A stretch of 56,067 nucleotides of DNA from Candidatus Brocadia sp. (GTDB taxonomy: Bacteria > Planctomycetota > Brocadiia > Brocadiales > Brocadiaceae): NCBI GenBank assembly GCA_011525665.1, contig WYAU01000054.1, positions 1 to 56,067 of the forward strand, in the 5' to 3' direction. Under the pieces are notes generated by a model. The model searched no databases and had not been told where the DNA came from. It was given only the letters and a program-made list of their open reading frames with translations. This document shows, piece after piece, positions 34,034 through 42,647 of this stretch (positions are counted from its first letter, which is position 1; each line of letters begins with the position of its first letter). Position numbers and translations under genes: made by a program.

Positions 34034-35308
34034 ATGATTACTCAGGAGTGGGAAACAGAGATCAACAAGTGCGCCAGATGCGGCAAATGTCGCTCTGTCT
34101 GCCCCGTTTTTATCGAGACAGGCAACGAGTCCATGGTGGCACGGGGACGCATAAGCCTGGCCGACGCATTGCGAAACGGCGAAATTTTTCACACAGAGCT
34201 TTTGAGGGATTACCTCCTCTCCTGCAAGAAATGTCTCCGATGCTCCAGCATCTGCCCCTCGGGTGTCGATTATGATTTCATCATCCAGACCATGCTTGAC
34301 GATCTGGCAAATCACCTCGGGATATGGCTTATACCACGTATAATATTCCGGCTGTTCCTGACCCGGAGGTGGCTCTTTAATCTGATCTTAAAAACTGCAA
34401 TCACCTTTCAACAGCTTATCCCATTAAAACGCCAAGGAACTATGCGACATCTACCCTTCATGTTTATGGGTGGCAGGTGGATTCCTCCTCTGGCAAAGAA
34501 ATCGGTATTAAACAAATATCGAAATACGAAGAAGGTAAAACATCCCAAAATGCGTGTAGGATTTTATGTGGGTTGTCTTATCAATTACGTCTATACCGAT
34601 ATTGCCGATGCCGTAATCGAGGTATTGAATCATTTTGGGACAGAAGTAGTTATTCCCCGAAAGCAATTGTGCTGCGGCATCCCTGCAAGGTCATTGGGGG
34701 ACGCCAAAACAGCCCGGAGACTGGCAGAAACCAACATAACGGTATTTGAAAAGGCCAACGTCGATTTTATTATCACGGCGTGCGCTACCTGCGGAAGAAC
34801 ACTTAAGAGGGACTACCATCGTATTCTGGGAGACCACTCTCTAAAATTTACTGATAAAGTTTACGATATCTCCGAATTTATTGAAAAATATTTTCCGTAT
34901 GCGACAAAGCCCCTGAATACAAAAATTACCTACCATGACCCTTGTCATCTTTATTGGGGCCAAAACATCTCAAAACAGCCAAGGGATATTTTGAGGCGTT
35001 CTGCTGAGTTTCAGGAAATGGAAAACCCGGAGCGATGCTGCGGCGGCGGTGGAGTCTTTAATTTATTACACTACGACCTCTCCCTGAAGATCGGGGAGTA
35101 CAAGGCAACGGCCATTGAACAAAGCGGCGCAGAGATGGTAGCAACAGGTTGCCCCGGATGTCGGCTTCAAATCGAAGACCTGCTTGCTGCACGGGGTTCT
35201 GAGATAAAATGCACACATACTATTCAAATATTACGAGACGCATTATTAAAAGCCTCCCCGGTGAAAGCTTGTGCAAGACCAAGAGAGGCAGAAGGAAACG
35301 TATTTTAA
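34034..35308 (+). CDS. Fe-S oxidoreductase (GlcF/LutA-like, 2x4Fe-4S plus two CCG domains)
   Basis: 424 aa. Two ferredoxin-type clusters are visible: CARCGKCRSVCP (about 13-24) and CKKCLRCSSICPSG (about 64-77). Two CCG domains follow: VGCLINYVYTDI with QLCCGIPARSLGD, and HDPCHLYWG with ERCCGGGGVFN. This is the architecture of glycolate oxidase GlcF and HdrB/D-type electron carriers. GlcF normally works with FAD subunits GlcD/GlcE, which are absent here, so its donor is unknown. There are no membrane segments. GAGG lies 8 nt before the ATG. The C-terminal REAEGNVF tail is ordinary. Confidence 0.88.
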   Translation: MITQEWETEINKCARCGKCRSVCPVFIETGNESMVARGRISLADALRNGEIFHTELLRDYLLSCKKCLRCSSICPSGVDYDFIIQTMLDDLANHLGIWLIPRIIFRLFLTRRWLFNLILKTAITFQQLIPLKRQGTMRHLPFMFMGGRWIPPLAKKSVLNKYRNTKKVKHPKMRVGFYVGCLINYVYTDIADAVIEVLNHFGTEVVIPRKQLCCGIPARSLGDAKTARRLAETNITVFEKANVDFIITACATCGRTLKRDYHRILGDHSLKFTDKVYDISEFIEKYFPYATKPLNTKITYHDPCHLYWGQNISKQPRDILRRSAEFQEMENPERCCGGGGVFNLLHYDLSLKIGEYKATAIEQSGAEMVATGCPGCRLQIEDLLAARGSEIKCTHTIQILRDALLKASPVKACARPREAEGNVF

Positions 35309-36095
35309 AAAAACCCATCGAACGAGTACAGTTTTCGGGTAGATACACTTTTACGTGGCGCCTTTACGTTCACTTGAGTTACAACCCGGATAATTGCTCG
35401 TCCGTCTTATAACAGGCTTTGTCGATGGGATTCAGTTTATGTTGGGTTGAGGAACGAAACCCAACGTTGTAGTTTCAGGCCTTCGTTGGGTTTGCTTCGC
35501 TTAACCAAACTACCCGTTTCTGGCGAAACGAATCCTGCTCCAACCAGAGGCCTTATGATGCCATCCAGAAAGTCTGCGATTTTTTGCCAAGGAAGATATT
35601 TTTTGCTCGACAAAAGCCTTCTGATGGGCAACCCCTTCGCACCCCCATCTGCTGTAAGCTCCCAATTCTTCACGCTAATTTTTAAGGTAACCCTCGGCAT
35701 TCTCCAAGCACCATCAACATTCAATCCCTTCAAAAGAAGCTTATTAAAAATGTTTTAGAGCAAGTTCTATGGTTCTGTAGCTCGATCATTTGCTGTCTCA
35801 TAGTAACTTCTTACCGCTTTGACATTGAGTGCAAATTGCTGCTTTATGAAATTTTGCGAAGGACAACACAAAAAATGCAATTTTAACGCACTACATTATG
35901 CATTGCACTTAAGAAGTAGGTTGTGATATCATAGCGGTAAGAATTTCTTTCAGGAAGCTTTTAAACACAGCCCTCATCCCCAGATGTCGGTCAACCGTCC
36001 CTGGTTGATATCGCCATGGCAAGCGGGGACGCTTGTCCTGCCGATGGAGGGACTCGGCCGAGGCTTTGCTGCTCCAGAAATAAGAGTAAATTTTT
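35309..36095. other. 787-bp region of repeat and relic sequence
   Basis: No intact gene is supported. It contains a palindromic repeat (35441-35466), weak inverted repeats (CCCATCGA at 35314 with TCGATGGG at 35422), and a stretch (35470-35760) open on both strands that may be gene debris. The region ends at the truncated cytochrome peroxidase. Confidence 0.5.
35441..35466. repeat. Palindromic repeat
   Basis: GTTGGGTT and AACCCAAC arms surround GAGGAACGA. A related sequence (GTTGGGTTTGCTTCGC) follows at about 35485, as expected of a dispersed REP-like family. Confidence 0.45.
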
Positions 36096-36545
36096 TTGGG
36101 AAAACGACACAGAAGAAGTACACACGATCATTATTCACAAGGATACGATCTCTTTAAGGATAAAGGGTGTATAGCCTGTCATAACGGTTTTGGGGCAGGA
36201 GGAACTTCTTTTCAAAAGCTTGGAGTGGTAAAACCCTACGAAAAAGACACGCAGACGCTTGGCAGATACAATGTAACAAAGAATGAGAAAGATAAATACG
36301 TTTTCAAAGTACCGTTGCTGAGGAATATTGAACTGACGGCACCCTATTTCCACGACGCCAGCACCTGGAGTTTGCATGAGGCAGTGCATATCATGGCAGC
36401 ATATCAGCTGGGAGCAACACTGACTGATGATGAAAAGGACAAGATTGTTGCATTTCTCCGAACACTAACCGGAGAGCAACCTTCAATTATTCTTCCGGCG
36501 CTACCCCCTTCAACTGGGAATACTCCGAAACCAGACCGGAATTGA
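36096..36545 (+). pseudogene. C-terminal fragment of a di-haem cytochrome c peroxidase (CcpA/MauG type)
   Basis: 149 codons from a TTG with no ribosome binding site, and an in-frame stop 9 nt upstream. What remains is the C-terminal haem domain: CIACH haem c motif, GRYNVTKNEKDKYVFKVP, LRNIELTAPYFHDAS, HIMAAYQLGATLTDDE and AFLRTLTGEQP. The N-terminal haem domain, signal peptide and inter-domain region are missing, so it should not be exported or haem-loaded. It is best read as a 5'-truncated relic produced by the rearrangements in the preceding 790 bp. Confidence 0.8.
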
Positions 36546-36673
36546 TTTTACAGAAATTCTGTAACAGAATACAAATGAACGCCGACAGACACGGATAGTA
36601 AATCTGCATCATCGGCAAGGGAAACCCATGCTTTTTTGGACATACCCTGCCCCTTTTTAATCCGGTTTTTCCC

Positions 36674-37240
36674 TTATTCCTCTTTTTTCTTAACATGATC
36701 GAGTGAAGCAGAATTGATACAATATCGGAGTCCCGTTGGCGGTGGGCCATCATTGAATACATGCCCAAGATGCGCATCACACCGGCTGCACAAAACCTCT
36801 GTTCTTATCATGCCATGGCTCGTGTCTGGAGTTGTTTTAATGTTTTGTTCAGAAATTGGTTCCCAAAAACTTGGCCACCCCGTTCCGGAATCATATTTCG
36901 CTTCTGACCTGAATAAATCATTACCACAACCCACACACCGGAATGTGCCTTTTTCTTTATAATTATTGTATTTGCCCGTGAAGGGTGGTTCTGTTCCTTT
37001 TTTCCGTGTAATCTTATATTGTTCCGGTGTAAGTATCCGTTTCCATTCTTCGTCGCTCCTGATTATTTTCTCAGGCATGACTGTCCCTTTCTGATCAATA
37101 TTCTTAGACCCGCTTTCCGTTTTTACCCCTGCCTGCTTTTCAGTAGCATAGTTTTCGTTACACGCAAGCGAGATACTTAAAAACGTGGCGATACAGAAAA
37201 GCACGCAGGATTTTATATTTTTGCGTATCACAGGAAACAC
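36674..37240 (-). CDS. msrB: Lipoprotein peptide-methionine (R)-S-oxide reductase
   Basis: 188 aa, GTG start with GGAGGAG just upstream. An N-terminal lipoprotein signal ends in a lipobox-like SISLAC (Cys27). The MsrB domain has zinc-site pairs CVGC and CSRC, YDSGTGWPSFWEPI, HLGHVFNDGPPPTGLRYCIN with the catalytic Cys in RYCINSASL, and so looks intact. It reduces methionine-R-sulfoxide in proteins. Lipidation would place it in the periplasm or on a membrane surface, implying repair of exported proteins. No msrA is nearby. Confidence 0.93.
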   Translation of the reverse strand: MFPVIRKNIKSCVLFCIATFLSISLACNENYATEKQAGVKTESGSKNIDQKGTVMPEKIIRSDEEWKRILTPEQYKITRKKGTEPPFTGKYNNYKEKGTFRCVGCGNDLFRSEAKYDSGTGWPSFWEPISEQNIKTTPDTSHGMIRTEVLCSRCDAHLGHVFNDGPPPTGLRYCINSASLDHVKKKEE

Positions 37241-37401
37241 CCACTCCTCCAGGAAAGGCTTTTACATCCCCTCATTCCGCACTGCACAGGCGGGTCTTGC
37301 ACATACAACTTTCCAGCGCCGCTTCCGGCACCTTTACCCTTTTCCCTTAACGCTACACCAGCGAACCCAGCATTCTCCGCGGTGTGCCGTCCTATTTGCA
37401 A

Positions 37402-38409
37402 TTACAACAACTTCTCCGCTATCTGAATGGCATTCAGGGCAGCGCCCTTTCGAAGATTATCGCTCACGATCCAGAGATTGATGCCGTTTGCAATAGATTC
37501 ATCTTCACGGATACGTCCCACAAAGACGTCGTCTTTCCCTGCCGCGTTTATGGCAAGGGGATACAACTGGTTCGCAGTGTCATCTATCACGGTAACACCC
37601 GGTGCACCTGAAAGAAGTCTTTTTACTTCCGCAGCAGTAATCTTTTTCTCCGTTTCCACATTCACTGACTCACTATGGCCACGAACAACGGGCACACGCA
37701 CGGTAGTCGCAGTGACCCTGATGGTATTATCCGCCATAATCTTTTTGGTCTCATTCACCATCTTCATCTCCTCGGACGTGTAGCCATTGGAGAGAAACGC
37801 ATTGCTCTGGGGAATCTGAGGCAATACATTAAAGGCAATCTGATGGGGAAACAAATTTCGCATAAACCCTTTCTTCCCATCAAGAATACTTGCGGTCTCC
37901 TTAAGGAGTTCGTCAACGGCCTTAAGCCCTGCGCCGGACACCGCCTGGTACGTCGAGACAACCACTCTCTTTATTCGCGCAACATCATGGATCGGTTTTA
38001 AGACAACCACCATCTGGATCGTGGAACAATTGGGATTGGCAATCACGCCACGATGCCTCCCAATTTCCCGGGAATTTACTTCTGGCACCACCAGAGGCAC
38101 ATCATCATCCATCCTGAAAGCGCTGGAATTATCCACACAAACAGCCCCACTTTCGATGGCATAGGGTACGTATTCCCTGCTGATGCTTGCTCCCGCGCTA
38201 AACAGGGCGATCTTTATCCCCTCGAATGAATGCCTGGTTAATTCCTGTACGGTATAATCAACCCCACAAAACTGCATCTTTTTCCCGGCAGAACGTCTTG
38301 ACGCCAATAACCGTAACTCCTTCACCGGGAATTTTCTGCTTTCCAGTATTTGGAGGAAATCCCCCCCCACGGCGCCCGTCGCACCCACAACCGCCACATT
38401 TACAGACAT
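37402..38409 (-). CDS. asd: Aspartate-semialdehyde dehydrogenase
   Basis: 335 aa. The NADP loop GATGAVGGDFLQIL (about 9-22), ASRRSAGK, NSSAFRM, NPNCSTIQM with the catalytic Cys, YQAVSGAG and RVPVVRGHSESV with the active-site His are present. It makes aspartate semialdehyde for lysine/diaminopimelate, threonine and methionine synthesis. ATG 38409 was chosen; an in-frame TTG three codons earlier (38418) is possible, but GGAAGAG suits the ATG. It stands alone between msrB and the RNase HII-like gene on the minus strand. Confidence 0.95.
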   Translation of the reverse strand: MSVNVAVVGATGAVGGDFLQILESRKFPVKELRLLASRRSAGKKMQFCGVDYTVQELTRHSFEGIKIALFSAGASISREYVPYAIESGAVCVDNSSAFRMDDDVPLVVPEVNSREIGRHRGVIANPNCSTIQMVVVLKPIHDVARIKRVVVSTYQAVSGAGLKAVDELLKETASILDGKKGFMRNLFPHQIAFNVLPQIPQSNAFLSNGYTSEEMKMVNETKKIMADNTIRVTATTVRVPVVRGHSESVNVETEKKITAAEVKRLLSGAPGVTVIDDTANQLYPLAINAAGKDDVFVGRIREDESIANGINLWIVSDNLRKGAALNAIQIAEKLL

Positions 38410-38541
38410 CTCTTCCAAAAGCTCCTTTCGTCATTAAGACTTTAACCACAATGACCGCGAAGAAAAAAACCCGCAAATCTTCTCTTGTTCCGGATTTAAA
38501 TCCTCATTTCTTTCCCTCCGTCCCCTGTGGCTTAAAAACCT

Positions 38542-39501
38542 TCACTTAATACGGATTAAAATGTCATCCTGAATCGCTTCTTTCTGCTTAACGCTGGCTA
38601 TCTGAGCCAAAAATCTCTGCGCATCACTGTAATAGCCTGCCGTTGGTTTTAAGTCGGGTATGAATTGAACCCAATAGTTATTTTCCAACCGCACAAACAA
38701 CTCCCGGACATATTTGCTAAACATTGATGCAAGGGCTACCGACATGCACATATCTTCACCTTTTTCCACAAAGGATATCTTCATCCTCTTCCCGGCAGCG
38801 ATTGCCTCGTAAGTCGAAATCCTGGCTCCTTCGATTAAAACCTTTATATCGGCCGCGGGCAGTTGTTCCTTCAAAAGATTGGCATATGTATTTCTGCCTC
38901 CCTGCTTGTCAACTATCAAACGTATATTGCCAACGGATGATTTCCACAGCCGGGAAACAAGCACAGCGCAATTATTAAACAAGACAAGAGACTTATTGCC
39001 ACACGACCTTACCTGTTCATTAAATTCCTGAACAGTGACAATGCCGCTGTGTGCATAACAAAATTGCACATCGTGCTTGCAAAAAGCATACTTTAATAGT
39101 TCTGCATAATTGGCTATCGCTGAAATATTTGTGGTCAAGGGCAAAGAAAAATCCTTATCTGCATACCAGGGATAGCGGGCAAGAACATCGGTATTGTGAC
39201 ATGACAGACTTCTTAACAGGTGAAAAAATGAGGTAATCTTCAAACCCTTTGACCACAAAAACGAAAGAACGACGTCTTCCAATGGTTTCAGGCCAGTGTG
39301 TGCTCTGTATATTTTTTTGCTATCCCGGACAATAAGTTGCTGTTTCCGCGCCTTGCGCTCCTGTGAAACGGCATCTTTCACAAGCTCCCACAATGAACAA
39401 TCTGCCTTTTCTTCCGGCACATCAAAGGCAACGATGGTAACAATCATAGGTCCAAGTGTAGGACCGTACCCCGCCTCATCTACACCTGTTATTACCGCCA
39501 T
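38542..39501 (-). CDS. Divergent RNase HII-like protein
   Basis: 319 aa, longer than typical RNase HII (about 200). The start GVDEAGYGPTLGPMIV matches the GxDEAGRGP catalytic motif (Asp8, Glu9), with Arg replaced by Tyr. RDSKKI matches DSK, LIVDKQGGRN supplies an acidic position (about 198), and MSVALASMFSKYVRELF resembles the late SxASIxAKxxRD helix but without its initial Asp. About 80-100 extra residues lie in the middle (about 70-170). It may be an RNA/DNA-hybrid nuclease with altered substrate choice, or a non-canonical replacement for rnhB. Function is inferred from the fold only. Confidence 0.72.
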   Translation of the reverse strand: MAVITGVDEAGYGPTLGPMIVTIVAFDVPEEKADCSLWELVKDAVSQERKARKQQLIVRDSKKIYRAHTGLKPLEDVVLSFLWSKGLKITSFFHLLRSLSCHNTDVLARYPWYADKDFSLPLTTNISAIANYAELLKYAFCKHDVQFCYAHSGIVTVQEFNEQVRSCGNKSLVLFNNCAVLVSRLWKSSVGNIRLIVDKQGGRNTYANLLKEQLPAADIKVLIEGARISTYEAIAAGKRMKISFVEKGEDMCMSVALASMFSKYVRELFVRLENNYWVQFIPDLKPTAGYYSDAQRFLAQIASVKQKEAIQDDILIRIK

Positions 39502-39592
39502 AACACGCCATTCTAAAAGGGGTCATTATATCGCTTTAGGGGGAAAAGTCAAAACGAAATCACTGTCCGATGACACCAACCTGATCGATACC

Positions 39593-40741
39593 TCAATCCC
39601 GCTGCCGGTAACTACCGATTACCTGAACCGCGGCGCTTCTATTTATGGCAGAATCGTCCCCCAGCTGGCCGTTTTTGTTTAATCCCCATGCCCATACGGT
39701 GCCATCGGCTTTCACAGCAAGGCTGTGCTGCCCACCCGCAGAGACGGCAAGGACATTGTCGAGTTTTTTTACGAGAACGGCGGTTGCCCTGTTTGTGGTA
39801 GTCCCATCCCCCAACTGACCTGAACCATTACTCCCCCACGCCCAGACGGTTCCATCTGCTTTTACGGCAAGGTTGTGGTCTCCTCCGGGGGCAACTGCCG
39901 TGATATTTTCAAACCCAGCTACCGCGTGCGGGGTACTTCTATTATCGGCCGAACCGTCTCCCAACTGTCCATACTGATTAAATCCCCACGCCCAGATGGC
40001 GCCGTTATTTTTCAGAACAACACAGTGGTCTCCCCCGCAATTGATACTATGAACGCCGGCAAGGCCGTTCAGCGGAACGGGGATTACCCTGTCAGTGGCA
40101 GAGCCATCCCCCAGCTGATTTTGCCTGTTAAGTCCCCATGCCCAGATGGTGCCATCCGATCTTTGAGCAAGGCTGTGATACCCGCCACCCGCAATGGCGA
40201 CAACATTGCTGATCACCCTTACCTGCACTGGCGTGTTTCTGTCGGCAACGGTGCCGTCCCCCAGTTGCCCATATCCATTTCTCCCCCAGACCCAGACGGT
40301 GCCATCTGACTTCAGGGCAAGACTGTGTTGTCCTTTCGCAGCAATTTTTATAATACCATCAAGGGCTTTTACCTGAACGGGCAAATTCCTGCTCTTCGTT
40401 GTGCCATCCCCCAGTTGTCCCGCCCAGTTGCCCCCCCATGCCCACACCGTCTTATCTGACTTCAATGCGATACTGTGCCACACACCTCCTGCAATTGCGA
40501 TAACATTGTCCAGGCCATTCACCTGCGCCGGTGTCTTTCTGTCGGTATTTGTGCCGTCACCGAGCTGGCCATACCTATTTGCCCCCCAGGCCCACACGGT
40601 ACCATCCGATTTCAAAAGCAGGCTATGAAACCCGCCTCCCGATACCTGAGCGATTGCCGATGCCGGGGATGTCCTGCTGAAAAAAGAAAACAGGAAAACC
40701 AGGATTACCATCCAGCGGCAAACAGCAAGTTTGTGGCACAT
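39593..40741 (-). CDS. Exported RCC1-type beta-propeller protein
   Basis: 382 aa. A signal peptide (about 1-29, ending ASA) is followed by seven RCC1 repeats of about 51 residues, each with the pattern HSLALKSDGTVWAWG-x4-GQLGDGT. The repeats are highly alike, consistent with recent expansion or gene conversion. Such propellers act as exported binding or scaffold proteins; nothing points to a specific ligand. It lies alone, 91 bp from the RNase HII-like gene. Confidence 0.9.
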   Translation of the reverse strand: MCHKLAVCRWMVILVFLFSFFSRTSPASAIAQVSGGGFHSLLLKSDGTVWAWGANRYGQLGDGTNTDRKTPAQVNGLDNVIAIAGGVWHSIALKSDKTVWAWGGNWAGQLGDGTTKSRNLPVQVKALDGIIKIAAKGQHSLALKSDGTVWVWGRNGYGQLGDGTVADRNTPVQVRVISNVVAIAGGGYHSLAQRSDGTIWAWGLNRQNQLGDGSATDRVIPVPLNGLAGVHSINCGGDHCVVLKNNGAIWAWGFNQYGQLGDGSADNRSTPHAVAGFENITAVAPGGDHNLAVKADGTVWAWGSNGSGQLGDGTTTNRATAVLVKKLDNVLAVSAGGQHSLAVKADGTVWAWGLNKNGQLGDDSAINRSAAVQVIGSYRQRD

Positions 40742-41178
40742 ATACTAATACCCCTCCTGATACAGAAAAAAGATGATCACATTTCACTGAAAACGGTTCC
40801 CGGTTCTTCTCTGATTCCACCCAGTTTGGAGAGCCTCCTGGCACTTTCTCTCGCTATAAGCGCTTCAAGACCCCGTCTGGTCGGCAACGTTTTTCCTTTA
40901 TGCCGGTTAACTTTGCCGCCCTGTCAAGCAATTCGTCTTCTATAATTTAGTGCTGTTCTCCTGTATTTACCCCATCTCAAACATGCATTATTATATGTAT
41001 TGATAATATAGGTAATTGTCAAGGAATTTTCCGTTAATTTCACCCGAGAAGAAGCGCATCCGGCAGGCGCCGGGACATTCCCCGACTGTCCCTTTCTCTT
41101 TCTTTTTTTGCATCGCCGTCGAACTTAACAAGCATCATTTGCAGAAGACGGGTGGCTATGGCAACCCCTTCATTTTCC

Positions 41179-41207
41179 TTGACAACACTATCGGCAGAAA
41201 ATATAAT
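41179..41207 (+). promoter_or_regulatory. Consensus sigma-70 promoter of the hisDCB cluster
   Basis: TTGACA (41179-41184), exactly 17 bp, TATAAT (41202-41207). Transcription would start near 41214, leaving an 80-nt leader before hisD. Confidence 0.8.
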
Positions 41208-41258
41208 TTTTTAAAAGTGTATTGAATCAACAGATAATAAACTCATATTATACTCCAC

Positions 41259-41279
41259 AACGAGGCTCCAGGCCTCGTT
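41259..41279 (+). promoter_or_regulatory. Leader hairpin before hisD (possible attenuator)
   Basis: AACGAGGC and GCCTCGTT flank a 5-nt loop, followed by AATTTTT. It resembles a weak intrinsic terminator just 17 nt before hisD. No His-rich leader peptide is visible. Confidence 0.45.
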
Positions 41280-41295
41280 AATTTTTGAGAATGCA

Positions 41296-42642
41296 ATGAT
41301 GCGGATACTCAGGACATGGGAATGTGAAATTGACAGGGAAATCGAAAAACTCAAACAACAATTAAACATTCTGGACGGTCTGTCCGCAAGCAGGGCAACA
41401 GTGCTCAAAATTATCCGGGACGTCAAAAGGCAAAAGGATAAAGCGCTCATAAAATACAGCAAACTCTATGATAAAGTTTTTCTTTCCCCCGGAAATTTTC
41501 GGGTAACGGATCGAGAAATTGAGGAAGCATACCAAAAGATATCACTCCCCTTTGTAAAGTCCATACAACGGGCTATCGCGAATATATGGACGTATCAGGA
41601 ACATATAAGAATCCGCAAGGTTCACCCGTTAAAGGCAAACGGAATCTTGCTTGACACCCTGTATTCTCCTCTGGAAATCGTAGGAGTGTACGTCCCCGGA
41701 GGCGCCGCGTCCTATCCCTCCACGGTACTGATGAATACGATACCGGCGCGTGTAGCAGGAGTTGGCAGAATAATTATGACCACACCTCCCTCCAGGAACG
41801 GAACTATTCCACCCGAAAGGCTGGTTGCTGCAAAGGAATCGGGTATTAACGAGATATACAAAATAGGCGGCGCCCAGGCTATTGCTGCCCTTGCGTTTGG
41901 CACAGAAACCATCCCGAAGGCAGACAAGATCGTCGGACCGGGAAACATTTTTGTAACGCTTGCAAAAAAGGAAATCTTCGGATACGCCGGTATTGATATG
42001 CTGGCAGGGCCCAGCGAAGTATTGATTATAGCAGACGACCGTGCAAATCCGGCGTTTGTGGCTTCCGACTTACTAGCACAGGCGGAACACGCACCGGGCA
42101 TCTCAATACTGGTCACATTCTCAGAATCATTGGCAAAACAGGTGACAACAGAAATAAAACAACAGGCAACAAAACTCAGCCGGCATGCAGACACAAAGAA
42201 ATGCCTTGATAAATTTGGCATCATCATTGTAACCAAAAACATTGACGAATGCATAGAGACTGCCAATTCGTTGGCGCCGGAACACCTTCAGGTTATGACG
42301 CAAAACCCGAAAACGCTGCTACCCGGGATAAAACACGCAGGGACAATTTTTTTGGGCGCATATACACCGGTAGCAGTGGGAGATTATATTGCAGGCCCCT
42401 CTCATGTGCTTCCAACAAGCGGGACTGCACGCTTTTCGTCCGGATTATCCGTTAACGACTTTCTGAAAAGAACCAGCGTAATAGCATATTCCAGATCGGC
42501 CCTCAAGGACGCTTGTCATGACCTGGCAGAAATTTCAGGAGCAGAGGGTCTGGATGCGCACACACGGTCCGTTCAAATCAGACTGGCTTTCCCACAAGAC
42601 AAACTCCGACGGGACGGAGATACTGAGAAAAAAATCAAATAA
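41296..42642 (+). CDS. hisD: Histidinol dehydrogenase
   Basis: 448 aa; ATG ATG start. It shows VYVPGGAASYPSTVLM, the IGGAQAIAALAFGT block, KADKIVGPGN, DMLAGPSEVLII and the catalytic LAPEHLQV (Glu-His), followed by AGPSHVLPTSG. It oxidises L-histidinol to histidine in two NAD-dependent steps, using a zinc ion. It starts a gene row hisD-hisC-hisB with a 5-bp gap to hisC. The C-terminus is slightly long (LRRDGDTEKKIK). Confidence 0.96.
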   Translation: MMRILRTWECEIDREIEKLKQQLNILDGLSASRATVLKIIRDVKRQKDKALIKYSKLYDKVFLSPGNFRVTDREIEEAYQKISLPFVKSIQRAIANIWTYQEHIRIRKVHPLKANGILLDTLYSPLEIVGVYVPGGAASYPSTVLMNTIPARVAGVGRIIMTTPPSRNGTIPPERLVAAKESGINEIYKIGGAQAIAALAFGTETIPKADKIVGPGNIFVTLAKKEIFGYAGIDMLAGPSEVLIIADDRANPAFVASDLLAQAEHAPGISILVTFSESLAKQVTTEIKQQATKLSRHADTKKCLDKFGIIIVTKNIDECIETANSLAPEHLQVMTQNPKTLLPGIKHAGTIFLGAYTPVAVGDYIAGPSHVLPTSGTARFSSGLSVNDFLKRTSVIAYSRSALKDACHDLAEISGAEGLDAHTRSVQIRLAFPQDKLRRDGDTEKKIK

Positions 42643-42647
42643 TATAA

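Larger units (their letters stand above)
40742..41295. other. 554-bp region upstream of the his genes
   Basis: No gene is supported. It holds the consensus promoter at 41179-41207 and a leader hairpin at 41259-41279. The 40800-41150 part looks like non-coding, repeat-type sequence. Confidence 0.55.

Noticed and set aside
35437-35733. 98-codon minus-strand frame in the gap before the cytochrome fragment
   Set aside because: The opposite strand is also open, there is no ribosome binding site, and part is palindromic repeat; at most gene debris.
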